Counted from the stretch's first letter, positions 1-10,918 are shown. The stretch is 64,000 bases of DNA from Streptomyces sp. GESEQ-4 (GCF_017948455.1 NZ_JAFFSU010000003.1:186001-250000), one strand, 5' to 3'. Notes: generated from the sequence alone by a model not told the origin. Numbers and translations are program-made.

Positions 1-1
1 G

Positions 2-1630
2 CGCCGTACCGACGGCATCGAGTGGGTGCATGTACGGAACGAGGAGGCCGCCGCCTTCGCCGCGGCAGCGGAGGCGCAGCTGACCGGCAGGCTCGCGGTG
101 TGTGCCGGAAGCTGTGGCCCCGGAAACACCCATCTGATCCAGGGGCTGTACGACGCGCACCGCTCCGGTGCGCCCGTGCTGGCACTCGCCTCGCACATCC
201 CGTCCCACCAGATCGGCACCGGATTCTTCCAGGAGACGCACCCGGAAAGGCTGTTCACCGACTGCAGCGACTACTGCGAGATGATCGGCACCCCCGAGCA
301 GATGCCCCGGGTTCTGCGGATCGCCATGCAGCGGGCTCTCGGCAACAGCGCGGTGTCGGTCCTGGTGATACCGGGCGATGTCGCGCACGCCGAGGCGACT
401 CACCCGACGGGGAGCAGCGATCTGGTCACCGAACGCGGCCGGGTCGTCGCGCCGGACACACAGGTCCGGGCGCTGGCCGAGAAGGTGAACGCGGCACGGA
501 AGGTGATGCTGTTCTGCGGTGCGGGAGTGCGGGACGCGCACGCCGAGGTCATGGCGCTCGCCCAGAAGACCGCCGCCCCCGTCGGGCACACCCTGCGGGG
601 CAAGGAGTGGATCCAGTTCGACAACCCGTACGACGTGGGCATGAGCGGTCTGCTGGGCTACGGTGCCTGCTTCGACGCGATGCACGAGGCCGACCTGGTC
701 GTGCTGCTCGGCACCGATTTCCCGTACAACGACTTCCTGCCGCAGGCGCGGACCGTACAGATCGACCACGATGCGGGCCGCCTCGGCCGTCGCACGGTGC
801 TGGAACTCGGGGTCCACGGCGATGTCCGGGAGACACTGCGGGCCGTGCTGCCGCTGGTCCGGGCGAAGGAGGATCGTGCCTTTCTGGACCGGATGCTGCG
901 CAAGCACGCCAGGTCGCTGGAGAAGGTGGTCTCGGCCTACACCCACGACGCCGAGCGGCAGATCCCGATCCACCCCGAGTACGCGGCCTCGGTTCTGGAC
1001 GAACTCGCCGCCGACGACGCGGTGTTCACCGTGGACACCGGCATGTCCAACGTGTGGGCGGCGCGTTATCTGACCCCAAACGGACGGCGCCGGGTGATCG
1101 GTTCGTTCCTGCACGGCACGATGGCCAACGCGCTGCCGCATGCCATCGGCGCGCAGTTCGCCTACCCCGGCCGCCAGGTGATCTCGATGTCCGGCGACGG
1201 CGGACTGGGCATGCTGATGGGCGAGTTGCTCACGGTGAAGCTGCACGATCTGCCGGTGAAGACGATCGTCTTCAACAACTCCTCCCTGGGCATGGTGAAG
1301 TTGGAGATGCTGGTCGAGGGGCTGCCCGAGCACGAGACCGACCACGAGCCGGTGGACTACGCGGCGATCGCCCGCGGCGCGGGCATCGAGGCGATCCGCA
1401 TCGAGCGCCCCGGGGATGTCGTCGACGGACTCAAGCAGGCACTCGCCCACGACGGACCGTTCCTGGTCGACCTGGTGACCGACCCCAACGCGCTGTCGAT
1501 CCCGCCGCACATCTCGGCCGCCCAGGTCAAGGGATTCGCCTTCGCCGCCGGCCGGACAGTGCTCGACGGCGGCGTCGGCAAGATGCTCGACCTGGCCCGC
1601 GCCAACCTGCGAAACGTTCCCCGCCTCTGA
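2..1630 (+). CDS. poxB: Pyruvate oxidase/pyruvate dehydrogenase (quinone), ThDP-dependent; 5' end cut by window
   Basis: The reading frame is open from base 2, so the true start lies upstream; 542 residues are visible against about 570-580 in the family. The N-terminal part carries the pyrimidine-binding ThDP domain (HVRNEEAAAFAAAAEAQLTG, then GSCGPGNTHLIQGL), followed by a central FAD/Rossmann-like domain and a C-terminal pyrophosphate-binding domain with GDGGLGM near 1193-1213 and the Asn pair of the ThDP motif near 1273. These features fit PoxB-type enzymes that oxidatively decarboxylate pyruvate to acetate, passing electrons to quinone or oxygen at the membrane. Acetolactate synthase-like enzymes share the fold, but the sequence style is PoxB. 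It ends 25 bases before the next small gene. Confidence 0.9.
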   Translation, partial: RRTDGIEWVHVRNEEAAAFAAAAEAQLTGRLAVCAGSCGPGNTHLIQGLYDAHRSGAPVLALASHIPSHQIGTGFFQETHPERLFTDCSDYCEMIGTPEQMPRVLRIAMQRALGNSAVSVLVIPGDVAHAEATHPTGSSDLVTERGRVVAPDTQVRALAEKVNAARKVMLFCGAGVRDAHAEVMALAQKTAAPVGHTLRGKEWIQFDNPYDVGMSGLLGYGACFDAMHEADLVVLLGTDFPYNDFLPQARTVQIDHDAGRLGRRTVLELGVHGDVRETLRAVLPLVRAKEDRAFLDRMLRKHARSLEKVVSAYTHDAERQIPIHPEYAASVLDELAADDAVFTVDTGMSNVWAARYLTPNGRRRVIGSFLHGTMANALPHAIGAQFAYPGRQVISMSGDGGLGMLMGELLTVKLHDLPVKTIVFNNSSLGMVKLEMLVEGLPEHETDHEPVDYAAIARGAGIEAIRIERPGDVVDGLKQALAHDGPFLVDLVTDPNALSIPPHISAAQVKGFAFAAGRTVLDGGVGKMLDLARANLRNVPRL

Positions 1631-1655
1631 GATGTCCGGAAGGGAATCGCCATCC

Positions 1656-1898
1656 ATGAGCGAGGAAACACCGGCCTCTGACCTCCGTCACGGTCCGATC
1701 CGGAGAATTGCTGATCTGCTGAGCGCACATCACGAACGGGCGAAGCGACAGCACCAGGAGGCGGACATGGCCGATGCGATCGCCGCTGCCGCTTTCGACC
1801 TGGGAGCCGACATCGCACGCCCAGCCGCTCCACCGCACGAGCGCGTCGGGTTCGACGCCGTAAGCGATCTTGGGATCGGCCGGCAGTCACCGGAGTAG
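1656..1898 (+). CDS. Small protein of unknown function
   Basis: An 80-residue ORF. The ATG at 1656 is preferred over the upstream in-frame ATG at 1632 because GGAAGGG lies about eight bases before it. The protein is helical and charged in its first half (RRIADLLSAHHERAKRQHQEADMAD) with an Ala-rich stretch and no transmembrane segment or signal peptide. I do not recognise a family. Its stop is followed, in the same frame, by sequence that decodes as an integrase C-terminus, so it may belong to the remains of an integrated element. Confidence 0.45.
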   Translation: MSEETPASDLRHGPIRRIADLLSAHHERAKRQHQEADMADAIAAAAFDLGADIARPAAPPHERVGFDAVSDLGIGRQSPE

Positions 1899-1955
1899 CG
1901 CCTCGGGCGGCCAGGTTCTCACCCGTCTGTACGATGCTCGGGCGTCTCGCCTCAC

Positions 1956-2108
1956 GTACTCGCCGACAACGATGTGCCATATCACCTGCTCACCAGGTGG
2001 ACCGGGCACACGAACGTGAAGACGACGAAGAAGTGGTACCTGAAGCGGGACGTGGCGGACCTGCTTCCAGCAGCGGAGGCATGTGGAGGTCTCGCAGGGA
2101 ACGTGTGA
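1956..2108 (+). pseudogene. C-terminal remnant of a tyrosine recombinase (integrase)
   Basis: Without a start codon, this frame reads VLADNDVPYHLLTRWTGHTN, then VKTTKKWYLKRDVADLLPAA, ending in TGA at 2106-2108. The TGH....TT..WY pattern matches the C-terminal box of phage/plasmid-type tyrosine recombinases, with GH as the last conserved His motif and WY holding the nucleophilic tyrosine. The upstream catalytic Arg-His box is missing, so the fragment cannot be active. No tRNA gene or attachment-site repeat was seen next to it. The family call rests on motif recognition only. Confidence 0.6.
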
Positions 2109-2137
2109 CAGATCGTGACAGATGAAGGTGTGAACCC

Positions 2138-3433
2138 GTGACCGAAGGCAAGACAGAGACGCTGCAGTACCGCTTTGACGGGCCAGAACACCTACCAGTC
2201 CTGATCCTGGGTCCCTCACTGGGCACCACCTGGCACATGTGGGACCGGCAGGTCCCCGAGCTGACGAAGCAGTGGCGCGTCTTCCGGTTCGATCTGCCGG
2301 GGCACGGTGGCGCACCGGCGTACCCGGCGGGCTCGGTCGCCGAGGTGGCCGACCGGCTGCTCGCCACGCTCGACGGGCTCGGCGTGCAGCGCTTCGGCTA
2401 CGCGGGCTGCGCGCTCGGCGGCGCCGTCGGTGTGGAGCTGGCGCTGCGGCACCCGGAGCGCCTCGCCTCGCTCGCGCTGATCGCCGCCTCGCCCCGCTTC
2501 GGCACGGCCGACGAGTTCCGGCAGCGGGGGGTGATCGTGCGCACGAACGGGCTCGACCCCATCGCCCGTAGCTCCCCGGACCGCTGGTTCACCGGCGGGT
2601 TCGCCGCCGCGCAGCCCGCGATCACCGAGTGGGCGGTGCAGATGGTGCGCACCACCGACCCCGGCTGCTACATAGCCGCCTGCGAGGCGCTCGCCTCCTT
2701 CGACGTCCGGCCGGAACTCGGCCGCGTCGGCGTCCCCACCCTCGTGCTCGTCGGCTCGGAGGACCAGGTCACCGGCCCCGCCGAGGCCCGCACCCTGGTC
2801 GCCGGAATACCGGACGCGCGGCTCGCGGTGGTCCCCGGCGCCTCCCACCTGGTGCCCGTCGAACAGCCCGCCGCCGTCACCGACCTGCTCGTCCGGCACT
2901 TCTCCACCGCCTGGCAGCCCGCCTACGACACCTCCACCGGCCAGGTCGCCATCCAGGCCACCCCGGTCAAGCCGGTCCTGGCCGCACCGCCGCAGCCCGC
3001 GCCCATCGCCGAGATTGCCGCGGCCGTCGTACCGCCGCAGCCCACGGGGCGACCGGATCCGTACGACGCCGGGCTCAAGGTGCGCCGCGAGGTGCTCGGC
3101 GACGCGCACGTCGACCGGGCGCTGGCGCAGGCCGACGAATTCTCCGGGGATTTCCAGGAGTTCATCACCCGGTATGCGTGGGGCGAGATCTGGGACCGGC
3201 CGGGCCTCGACCGACGGGCCCGCAGCTGCGTCACCCTCACCGCCCTCGTCGCGGGCGGCCACCTGGACGAGCTCGCCTTCCACACCCGGGCGGCCCTGCG
3301 CAACGGCCTCACCCCCCTCGAGATCAAGGAAGTGCTGCTGCAGGCGGCCGTCTACTGCGGCGTACCGGCGGCGAACAGCGCGTTCAAGGTGGCTCAGCAG
3401 GTCATCCGCGAGGAGACCACGCCCACGGAGTGA
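2138..3433 (+). CDS. pcaL: PcaL-type fusion: 3-oxoadipate enol-lactonase plus 4-carboxymuconolactone decarboxylase
   Basis: This 431-residue protein has an alpha/beta-hydrolase domain (residues about 10-265), a Pro/Ala-rich linker (about 266-305) and a carboxymuconolactone decarboxylase domain (about 306-431, with CVTLTALVAGGHLDELAFH). Together they would convert 4-carboxymuconolactone to 3-oxoadipate in the protocatechuate branch of the beta-ketoadipate pathway. The GTG start follows a GAAGGTG ribosome site. The lactonase nucleophile elbow normally reads GxSxG, but here it is G-C-A-L-G, so Ala92 occupies the serine position. The Asp (GSEDQV) and His (PGASHL) elements remain. Other pca genes are absent from the window, so the gene is isolated from its usual operon. 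Confidence 0.85.
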   Translation: MTEGKTETLQYRFDGPEHLPVLILGPSLGTTWHMWDRQVPELTKQWRVFRFDLPGHGGAPAYPAGSVAEVADRLLATLDGLGVQRFGYAGCALGGAVGVELALRHPERLASLALIAASPRFGTADEFRQRGVIVRTNGLDPIARSSPDRWFTGGFAAAQPAITEWAVQMVRTTDPGCYIAACEALASFDVRPELGRVGVPTLVLVGSEDQVTGPAEARTLVAGIPDARLAVVPGASHLVPVEQPAAVTDLLVRHFSTAWQPAYDTSTGQVAIQATPVKPVLAAPPQPAPIAEIAAAVVPPQPTGRPDPYDAGLKVRREVLGDAHVDRALAQADEFSGDFQEFITRYAWGEIWDRPGLDRRARSCVTLTALVAGGHLDELAFHTRAALRNGLTPLEIKEVLLQAAVYCGVPAANSAFKVAQQVIREETTPTE

Positions 3434-3464
3434 GCCCGCGGCGCCCCGGAGGCAGGATGGTGTC

Positions 3465-4100
3465 ATGAAGCTGACGAAGAAGTCGCACTCCTGTATCCGC
3501 CTCGAGAAGGACGGGCGGACGCTCGTCCTCGACCCCGGGGGGTTCAGCGAGGAGGACGCCGCGGTCGGCGCGGACGCGATCCTCGTCACCCACGAGCACC
3601 CCGACCACTTCAACGAGGAGCGGCTGCGGTCGGCCATGGAGGCCAACCCGGCCGCCGAGATCTGGACCCTCAAGTCCGTCGCGGACAAGATCTCGGCCGC
3701 CTTCCCCGGCCGCGTGCATACCGTCGGCCACGGCGACACCTTCACCGCCGCGGGCTTCGACATCCAGGTCCACGGCGAACTGCACGCCGTGATCCACCCG
3801 GACATCCCCCGCATCACCAACGTCGGCTACCTCGTCGACGGCGGCCGCGTCTTCCACCCCGGCGACGCCCTCACCGTCCCCGACCGTGCCGTGGACACGC
3901 TGATGCTCCCGGTCATGGCCCCCTGGAGCAAGATCTCCGAGGTCATCGACTACGTCCGCGAGGTCAAGCCGCGGCGCGCGTACGACATCCACGACGCCCT
4001 GCTCACCGACCTGGCCCGTCCGATCTACGACAACCAGATCGGCGCCCTCGGCGGCGCGGAGCACCTGCGGCTGACGCCGGGAGCGTCGGCGGAGGTCTGA
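3465..4100 (+). CDS. Metallo-beta-lactamase-fold hydrolase (UlaG-like)
   Basis: A 211-residue cytoplasmic protein with a single MBL domain. The metal motif THEHPDHF (residues about 41-48) supplies the HxHxDH signature, and later His/Asp ligands are seen in HAVIHPDI, FHPGDAL and DIHDALL. It resembles the short UlaG/YcfL-like MBL hydrolases, whose substrates are mostly unknown. The ATG at 3465 follows GGAGG around 3448. It lies 31 bases behind pcaL and 45 bases ahead of xthA on the same strand, so loose co-transcription is possible. No sequence feature points to a substrate. Confidence 0.85.
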   Translation: MKLTKKSHSCIRLEKDGRTLVLDPGGFSEEDAAVGADAILVTHEHPDHFNEERLRSAMEANPAAEIWTLKSVADKISAAFPGRVHTVGHGDTFTAAGFDIQVHGELHAVIHPDIPRITNVGYLVDGGRVFHPGDALTVPDRAVDTLMLPVMAPWSKISEVIDYVREVKPRRAYDIHDALLTDLARPIYDNQIGALGGAEHLRLTPGASAEV

Positions 4101-4145
4101 GAACCCCGGGCCGCGTTGTCAGACCCGCCCGGTAGGTTGTGGGAC

Positions 4146-4925
4146 ATGCGCATCGCGACCTGGAACGTGAACTCGATCACCGCCCGCCTGCCGAGGCTCC
4201 TGGCCTGGCTGGAGAGCAGCGGCACCGACGTGCTCTGCCTCCAGGAGGCCAAGGTCGCCGAGGACCAGTTCCCGTCCGCCCAACTGCGCGAGCTCGGCTA
4301 CGAGTCGGCGGTCCACGCGACCGGCCGGTGGAACGGCGTGGCGGTGCTCTCCCGCATAGGCCTAGAGGATGTCGTCAAGGGCCTGCCCGGCGACCCCGGC
4401 TTCGACGGCGTGGTCGAGCCCCGCGCCATCTCCGCCACCTGCGGCCCGGTCCGCGTCTGGTCGGTGTACGTGCCGAACGGCCGTGAGGTGGATCACCCCC
4501 ACTACGCCTACAAGCTCCAGTGGTTCGAGGCCCTCAAGGCGACCGTCGCCGGCGACGCGTCCGGCAGCCGCCCGTTCGCGGTGATGGGCGACTACAACGT
4601 GGCCCCGACTGACGACGACGTCTACGACGTGTCCGCCTTCGAAGGCTCCACCCACGTCACCCCCGCCGAGCGCGCGGCCCTCGCCTCCCTGCGCGAGGCA
4701 GGCCTGTCGGACGTCGTCCCCCGCCCCCTCAAGTACGACCACCCCTTCACGTACTGGGACTACCGCCAGCTCTGCTTCCCCAAGAACCGCGGCATGCGCA
4801 TCGACCTCGTCTACGGCAACGAGCCGTTCACCAAGGCGGTCAAGGACTCCTACGTGGACCGAGAGGAACGCAAGGGGAAGGGTGCGTCGGACCACGCGCC
4901 GGTGGTAGTGGACCTGGATGTGTAA
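4146..4925 (+). CDS. xthA: Exodeoxyribonuclease III, AP endonuclease family
   Basis: A 259-residue EEP-fold nuclease acting in base excision repair: it cleaves at abasic sites and degrades 3' ends. Family motifs appear in order: TWNVNSI at the N-terminus (metal-binding Asn), LCLQEAK (catalytic Glu), YVPNGREV, GDYNVAPTDDDVY (Asp/Asn pair) and the terminal GASDHAPVVV (Asp-His). The ATG at 4146 begins MRIATWNVN, the usual start for the family; an in-frame upstream GTG-type start at 4116 would add ten unconserved residues. A hairpin-bearing repeat starts 15 bases after the stop. Confidence 0.93.
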   Translation: MRIATWNVNSITARLPRLLAWLESSGTDVLCLQEAKVAEDQFPSAQLRELGYESAVHATGRWNGVAVLSRIGLEDVVKGLPGDPGFDGVVEPRAISATCGPVRVWSVYVPNGREVDHPHYAYKLQWFEALKATVAGDASGSRPFAVMGDYNVAPTDDDVYDVSAFEGSTHVTPAERAALASLREAGLSDVVPRPLKYDHPFTYWDYRQLCFPKNRGMRIDLVYGNEPFTKAVKDSYVDREERKGKGASDHAPVVVDLDV

Positions 4926-4940
4926 GTAGCGTGTGCTGCC

Positions 4941-4992
4941 GCGCCCCAAAGGGGCGCGGGGAACTGCGCGACCAGCCCCCACCGACCCGCAG
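4941..4992 (+). repeat. Copy 1 of a dispersed 3'-end repeat with terminator-like hairpin
   Basis: It begins with the hairpin GCGCCCC-AAA-GGGGCGC followed by GGGGAACTGCGCGACCAGCC and CCCACCGACCCGCAG. The hairpin starts 15 bases after the xthA stop. The same block recurs at 8327, 11066 (decayed), 18995, 36194, 41307, 41444 and 48805, always with the hairpin side next to a gene's 3' end. Confidence 0.85.
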
Positions 4993-5048
4993 GTAAATCA
5001 CCTCCGCGCCTGTGGTGCGCACGGCGGTGCGAATGACAGGCTGGGGGT

Positions 5049-5456
5049 ATGAAGATCCCTTTTCTGGGCGACCGGAGCAAGAAGCCCGGGTTCCCCGACG
5101 CCGAGGGCATCGCCGAACTCCTCTCCGAGTGTGAACTGCTGCGCTCCCAGGCGTCCGAGGAGGGCGTCCGACTGGACGACTCCGCCGCCTCGTTGGAGGA
5201 ACTCGACCAGTTGGTCCCGCGATGGCGGGACGACGAGGAGATCCTGCCCTGGCTGGGCAACGACGCCGGGCTGTATCTGGGCACCGTGATCGTGCGTACC
5301 GTGCCGGGCGCCGCGTGGGAGATCTGGCCCAACGGCCAGCCGGTGATCCGGCTCGCTTCGGGCCGCGAGTTCGATGTCGTCGCCTCCGGTCAGGAATGGG
5401 CGTCCAGCGGCGTGCCCGAGCTGTCGCAGCTGTACGCGGAGGTCGCGGAGGCGTGA
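5049..5456 (+). CDS. Conserved hypothetical protein (DUF6278-like)
   Basis: A 135-residue acidic protein without signal peptide or membrane segment. It contains helical N-terminal sequence (EGIAELLSECELLRSQA) and a mixed C-terminal domain with LGNDAGLYLGTVIVR and WPNGQPVIRLASGREFDV. It resembles small Streptomyces proteins annotated as DUF6278; the function is unknown. The ATG lies about 55 bases beyond the repeat behind xthA, and the gene stands alone on its strand. Confidence 0.75.
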   Translation: MKIPFLGDRSKKPGFPDAEGIAELLSECELLRSQASEEGVRLDDSAASLEELDQLVPRWRDDEEILPWLGNDAGLYLGTVIVRTVPGAAWEIWPNGQPVIRLASGREFDVVASGQEWASSGVPELSQLYAEVAEA

Positions 5457-5684
5457 CCCTCAAGTTCCCTTGATCTGGCAATTCGCGGTAAATACGGCTA
5501 ATGCCCGAAAGGTGCGTGTCGTGTACTTACGCCCCTCTTATCCGGATAGTTTGCGGCAACCACGACACAGTTGAGAGCGGGGTAGGGGGCAGCAGTCACA
5601 GCGCCAGGCCCGCCCGGCGGCAGCCGGAGATCACTGCTCGCACTGCGGAGGCGAGGAGAAGGTCAGCTGCACGCCGGGTGGGAC
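5457..5684. other. 228-base gap with AT-richer promoter-like stretch but no gene
   Basis: Bases about 5470-5600 are clearly richer in A/T than the surroundings and contain TAAATAC, TTATCC and an inverted repeat GTGTCGTG (5516-5523) / CACGACAC (5571-5578). It sits between two convergent genes, where a promoter region is not expected. Short ORFs here show no convincing coding character. Confidence 0.4.
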
Positions 5685-6443
5685 TCAGGAGGCGCGGTGG
5701 GAATTGCGCGGAGCCGCCGGCGCCGGCAGCGGCGTCTGCGCGGTCCGGGTGACATCGCCGACGAGTTCGACCACGTCCGGTCCGTAGGCCTGGGAGTTGA
5801 TGACCTTCAGCAGCAGGACGAAGGAGTTGCTGCCGTGCTTGCGCGCCAGGCGCTCGTGGTTGCGGGCCAGATAGCGGGTCGCGGCCTGATTGGTGATGGC
5901 ACGCTGGCCGCAGAAGAGGAAGACCGGACGGCTCTGCTTCGGGTCGCCCGCGGTGAGCCGGGCCAGCAGCACGTACTCGGCGACGCCCGCCTCCATGCGG
6001 TAGCGCTCGCTGCCGATCTGGAAGGCGCCCCGGTCCGGGCCGGGTTCGGGGTCGATGTTGATCCGTATCCCGGGCAGCATCGCGGACATATGGGCCAGCA
6101 TGCGCCGGTTCGACCCCGGCCCGCCCACACAGAACTCCGTGCGCTCGCCGAAACCCTGATGGGCCGCGTCCTGCGTGATCACCTGGGTGTGCGCACCGCA
6201 GTCCTTGATCAGCGCGGACAGCTCCAGCAGGGCGAACACGTCGAAGCGGTGCACCGCCGGTTCGGAGGTGGCCGGGTCGCGGTTGACGACGAGCAGTGAC
6301 TCCGAGTTTTCCGGCAGCCCGAAGAAGGCCTGCTTGCGGCGGAGTTTCCGCTTCCACACATAGGTCCGGGCCAGCCAGCCGAGCGCGGCACTGATGCCCG
6401 CGGCCACCACGCCGAGGACGATGTTGCGTACGTCGTCATTCAT
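5685..6443 (-). CDS. Membrane-anchored protein of unknown function
   Basis: A 252-residue protein starting MNDDVRN at 6443. Residues about 8-26 form one hydrophobic segment (NIVLGVVAAGISAALGWLAR) followed by positively charged residues, so the rest is probably cytoplasmic. The soluble part shows an alternating alpha/beta pattern: SLLVVNRDP, CGAHTQVITQD, the motif FCVGGPGSNRRM, a middle beta-rich part, VFLFCGQRAITNQAATRYLA and FVLLLKVIN. The GGPxSN loop followed by a second strand/helix near FCGQ suggests a nucleotide- or sugar-phosphate-binding fold, but that is inference and I do not recognise the family. It is convergent with the upstream gene and divergent from ggt. Confidence 0.7.
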   Translation of the reverse strand: MNDDVRNIVLGVVAAGISAALGWLARTYVWKRKLRRKQAFFGLPENSESLLVVNRDPATSEPAVHRFDVFALLELSALIKDCGAHTQVITQDAAHQGFGERTEFCVGGPGSNRRMLAHMSAMLPGIRINIDPEPGPDRGAFQIGSERYRMEAGVAEYVLLARLTAGDPKQSRPVFLFCGQRAITNQAATRYLARNHERLARKHGSNSFVLLLKVINSQAYGPDVVELVGDVTRTAQTPLPAPAAPRNSHRAS

Positions 6444-6525
6444 GGGCGCGCATGGTAGCGGGTGCTCCTGACGGGGGCATGTCGATCCATTAGGCTGCGC
6501 GAACGGTCCCTGACTGGAGGTGCGG

Positions 6526-8325
6526 ATGCGTCGTTCCGTCGCACGCAAGCTGTCGGTCCTGGCGGTCTCGGTCGCCATGGTGTCGGTGGGGGCGGCGGCG
6601 CCTCCCACCGCTTCCCGTCCGGCCGTCGAGAAGGTCCCCGTCGCTGTCGGCTACGGCGGTGCCGTCGCCAGCGTCGACGCGGACGCCTCCGCCGCCGGTA
6701 TCGAGGTCCTGAAGCGGGGCGGCAACGCCGTCGACGCGGCCGTGGCCACGGCCGCCGCGCTCGGCGTCACCGAGCCCTACTCCTCCGGCATCGGCGGAGG
6801 CGGCTACTTCGTCTACTACGACGCCAAGTCCCGTACGGTGCACACGATCGACGGCCGTGAGACCGCGCCCCTGACCGCCGACTCGCAGCTCTTCGTGGAG
6901 AACGGCACGGCGATCCCCTTCGCCGAGGCCGTCAGCAGCGGCCTGAGCGTCGGAACCCCGGGCACGCCTGCCACCTGGCAGAAGGCGCTGGACAAGTGGG
7001 GGAGCAGGGGGCTGGGCACCCTGCTGAGGCCGGCGGAGCGACTCGCGCGTGACGGCTTCGTCGTCGACGACACCTTCCGCACGCAGACCGCCGCCAACGA
7101 GACCAGGTTCCGCTACTTCCCGGACACGGCCGAGCTGTTCCTGCCGAACGGCGCGCTTCCGGTCGTCGGCTCCACCTTCAAGAACCCCGATCTCGCCCGC
7201 ACCTACGCGGAGTTGGCGAAGAAGGGTGTCGGCGCGCTCTACCGGGGCGACTTGGCCGAGGACATCGTCGACACGGTCAACAACCCGCCCGTGGAGCCGA
7301 GTTCCGGCTGGAACGCCCGCCCGGGCGACCTGTCCGCCAAGGATCTCGCCACCTATCGCACCAAGCTCCAGGCCCCGACCAAGTCCTCGTACCGCGGTCT
7401 CGGCGTCTACTCCATGGCGCCGTCGTCCTCCGGCGGCACGACGGTCGGTGAGGCCCTCAACATCCTGGAGAACACGGACCTGTCGAAGGCGAGCGAGGCG
7501 CAGTACCTGCACCGCTACATCGAGGCGAGCCGGATCGCGTTCGCGGACCGGGGGCGCTGGGTCGGCGACCCCGCCTTCGAGGACGTACCGACGAAGGAAC
7601 TGCTGTCCCAGCGGTACGCCGATTCGCGGGAGTGCCTCATCAGGGACGACGCGGTGCTGACGAGTCCGGTAGCGCCGGGCGACCCGCGCGATCCGGCGGC
7701 CTGCGACACGGGAGGCACGGCGGCTCCGACCACGTACGAGGGCGACAGCACGACCCATCTCACGGTGGCCGACAAGTGGGGCAACGTCGTCTCGTACACG
7801 CTGACCATCGAGCAGACCGGCGGCAGCGGCATCACGGTCCCGGGCCGGGGCTTCATTCTCAACAACGAGCTGACGGACTTCTCCTTCACCCCGGCCAATC
7901 CGGCCGTCCACGACCCGAACCTGCCGGGCCCGGGCAAGCGCCCGCGCTCCTCCATGTCCCCGACGATCGTCCTCGACCAGCACGGTAAGCCGGTCGTGGC
8001 GCTCGGGTCGCCCGGTGGGGCCACCATCATCACGACCGTGCTGCAGACGCTGACGGGGTTCTTGGATCGGGGGTTGCCGCTCGTCGACGCGATTGCTGCG
8101 CCGCGGGCGAGCCAGCGGAACGCTGCGCAGACGGAATTGGAACCAGGGCTCTACAACAGTGACTTGAGGACACAGTTGGAGGGCATCGGGCACGCGTTCA
8201 GGCTCAACCCGGAGATCGGGGCGGCGGCCGGTGTGCAGCGGTTGCCGGGCGGGAAGTGGCTGGCTGCTGCTGAGAAGGTGCGGCGGGGTGGTGGGTCCGC
8301 GCGAGTGGTGTACCCCGCGCCGTAG
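6526..8325 (+). CDS. ggt: Gamma-glutamyltransferase, secreted
   Basis: A 599-residue Ntn-hydrolase precursor that hydrolyses or transfers gamma-glutamyl groups, e.g. from glutathione. The ATG at 6526 has GGAGG five bases upstream. Residues 1-25 are a secretion signal (RR, hydrophobic core, then AAAPPTAS). The large-subunit motif GGNAVDAAVATAAALGVTEP is followed by SGIGGGGYFV. The maturation site lies in GDSTTHLTVADKWGN, where the first Thr of TTH becomes the N-terminal nucleophile of the small subunit after self-cleavage. SSMSPTIVL and GSPGGATIITT are small-subunit substrate-binding motifs. It is about the normal family length. A second, divergent paralogue lies at 31385. Confidence 0.93.
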   Translation: MRRSVARKLSVLAVSVAMVSVGAAAPPTASRPAVEKVPVAVGYGGAVASVDADASAAGIEVLKRGGNAVDAAVATAAALGVTEPYSSGIGGGGYFVYYDAKSRTVHTIDGRETAPLTADSQLFVENGTAIPFAEAVSSGLSVGTPGTPATWQKALDKWGSRGLGTLLRPAERLARDGFVVDDTFRTQTAANETRFRYFPDTAELFLPNGALPVVGSTFKNPDLARTYAELAKKGVGALYRGDLAEDIVDTVNNPPVEPSSGWNARPGDLSAKDLATYRTKLQAPTKSSYRGLGVYSMAPSSSGGTTVGEALNILENTDLSKASEAQYLHRYIEASRIAFADRGRWVGDPAFEDVPTKELLSQRYADSRECLIRDDAVLTSPVAPGDPRDPAACDTGGTAAPTTYEGDSTTHLTVADKWGNVVSYTLTIEQTGGSGITVPGRGFILNNELTDFSFTPANPAVHDPNLPGPGKRPRSSMSPTIVLDQHGKPVVALGSPGGATIITTVLQTLTGFLDRGLPLVDAIAAPRASQRNAAQTELEPGLYNSDLRTQLEGIGHAFRLNPEIGAAAGVQRLPGGKWLAAAEKVRRGGGSARVVYPAP

Positions 8326-8326
8326 G

Positions 8327-8395
8327 GGTCTGCGGGTGTGTGGGGGCTGGTCGCGCCCGCGCGGCGGAGCCGCATATCGATACAGCCCCGCGCCC

Positions 8396-8407
<12 letters not shown>
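8327..8407 (-). repeat. Copy 2 of the dispersed 3'-end repeat, long form
   Basis: Inverted relative to copy 1. It contains GGGGGCTGGTCGCGCC, an inserted GCGGCGGAGCCGCATATCGA segment, and the hairpin GCGCCCC-TATC-GGGGCGC at the right end. The clp stop codon (TAG, complement of 8396-8398) lies within the hairpin, so the repeat overlaps that gene's 3' end. It sits between the convergent ggt and clp genes and may serve as a terminator. Confidence 0.85.

Positions 8408-10918
<2,511 letters not shown>

Noticed and set aside
22..1659. Alternative frame over poxB
   Set aside because: Arg/Gly/Pro-rich shadow without motifs; the neighbouring frame encodes the ThDP enzyme.
1934..2125. 63-residue ORF from ATG 1934
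   Set aside because: The overlapping frame gives a recognisable integrase tail, whereas this one is basic low-complexity sequence.
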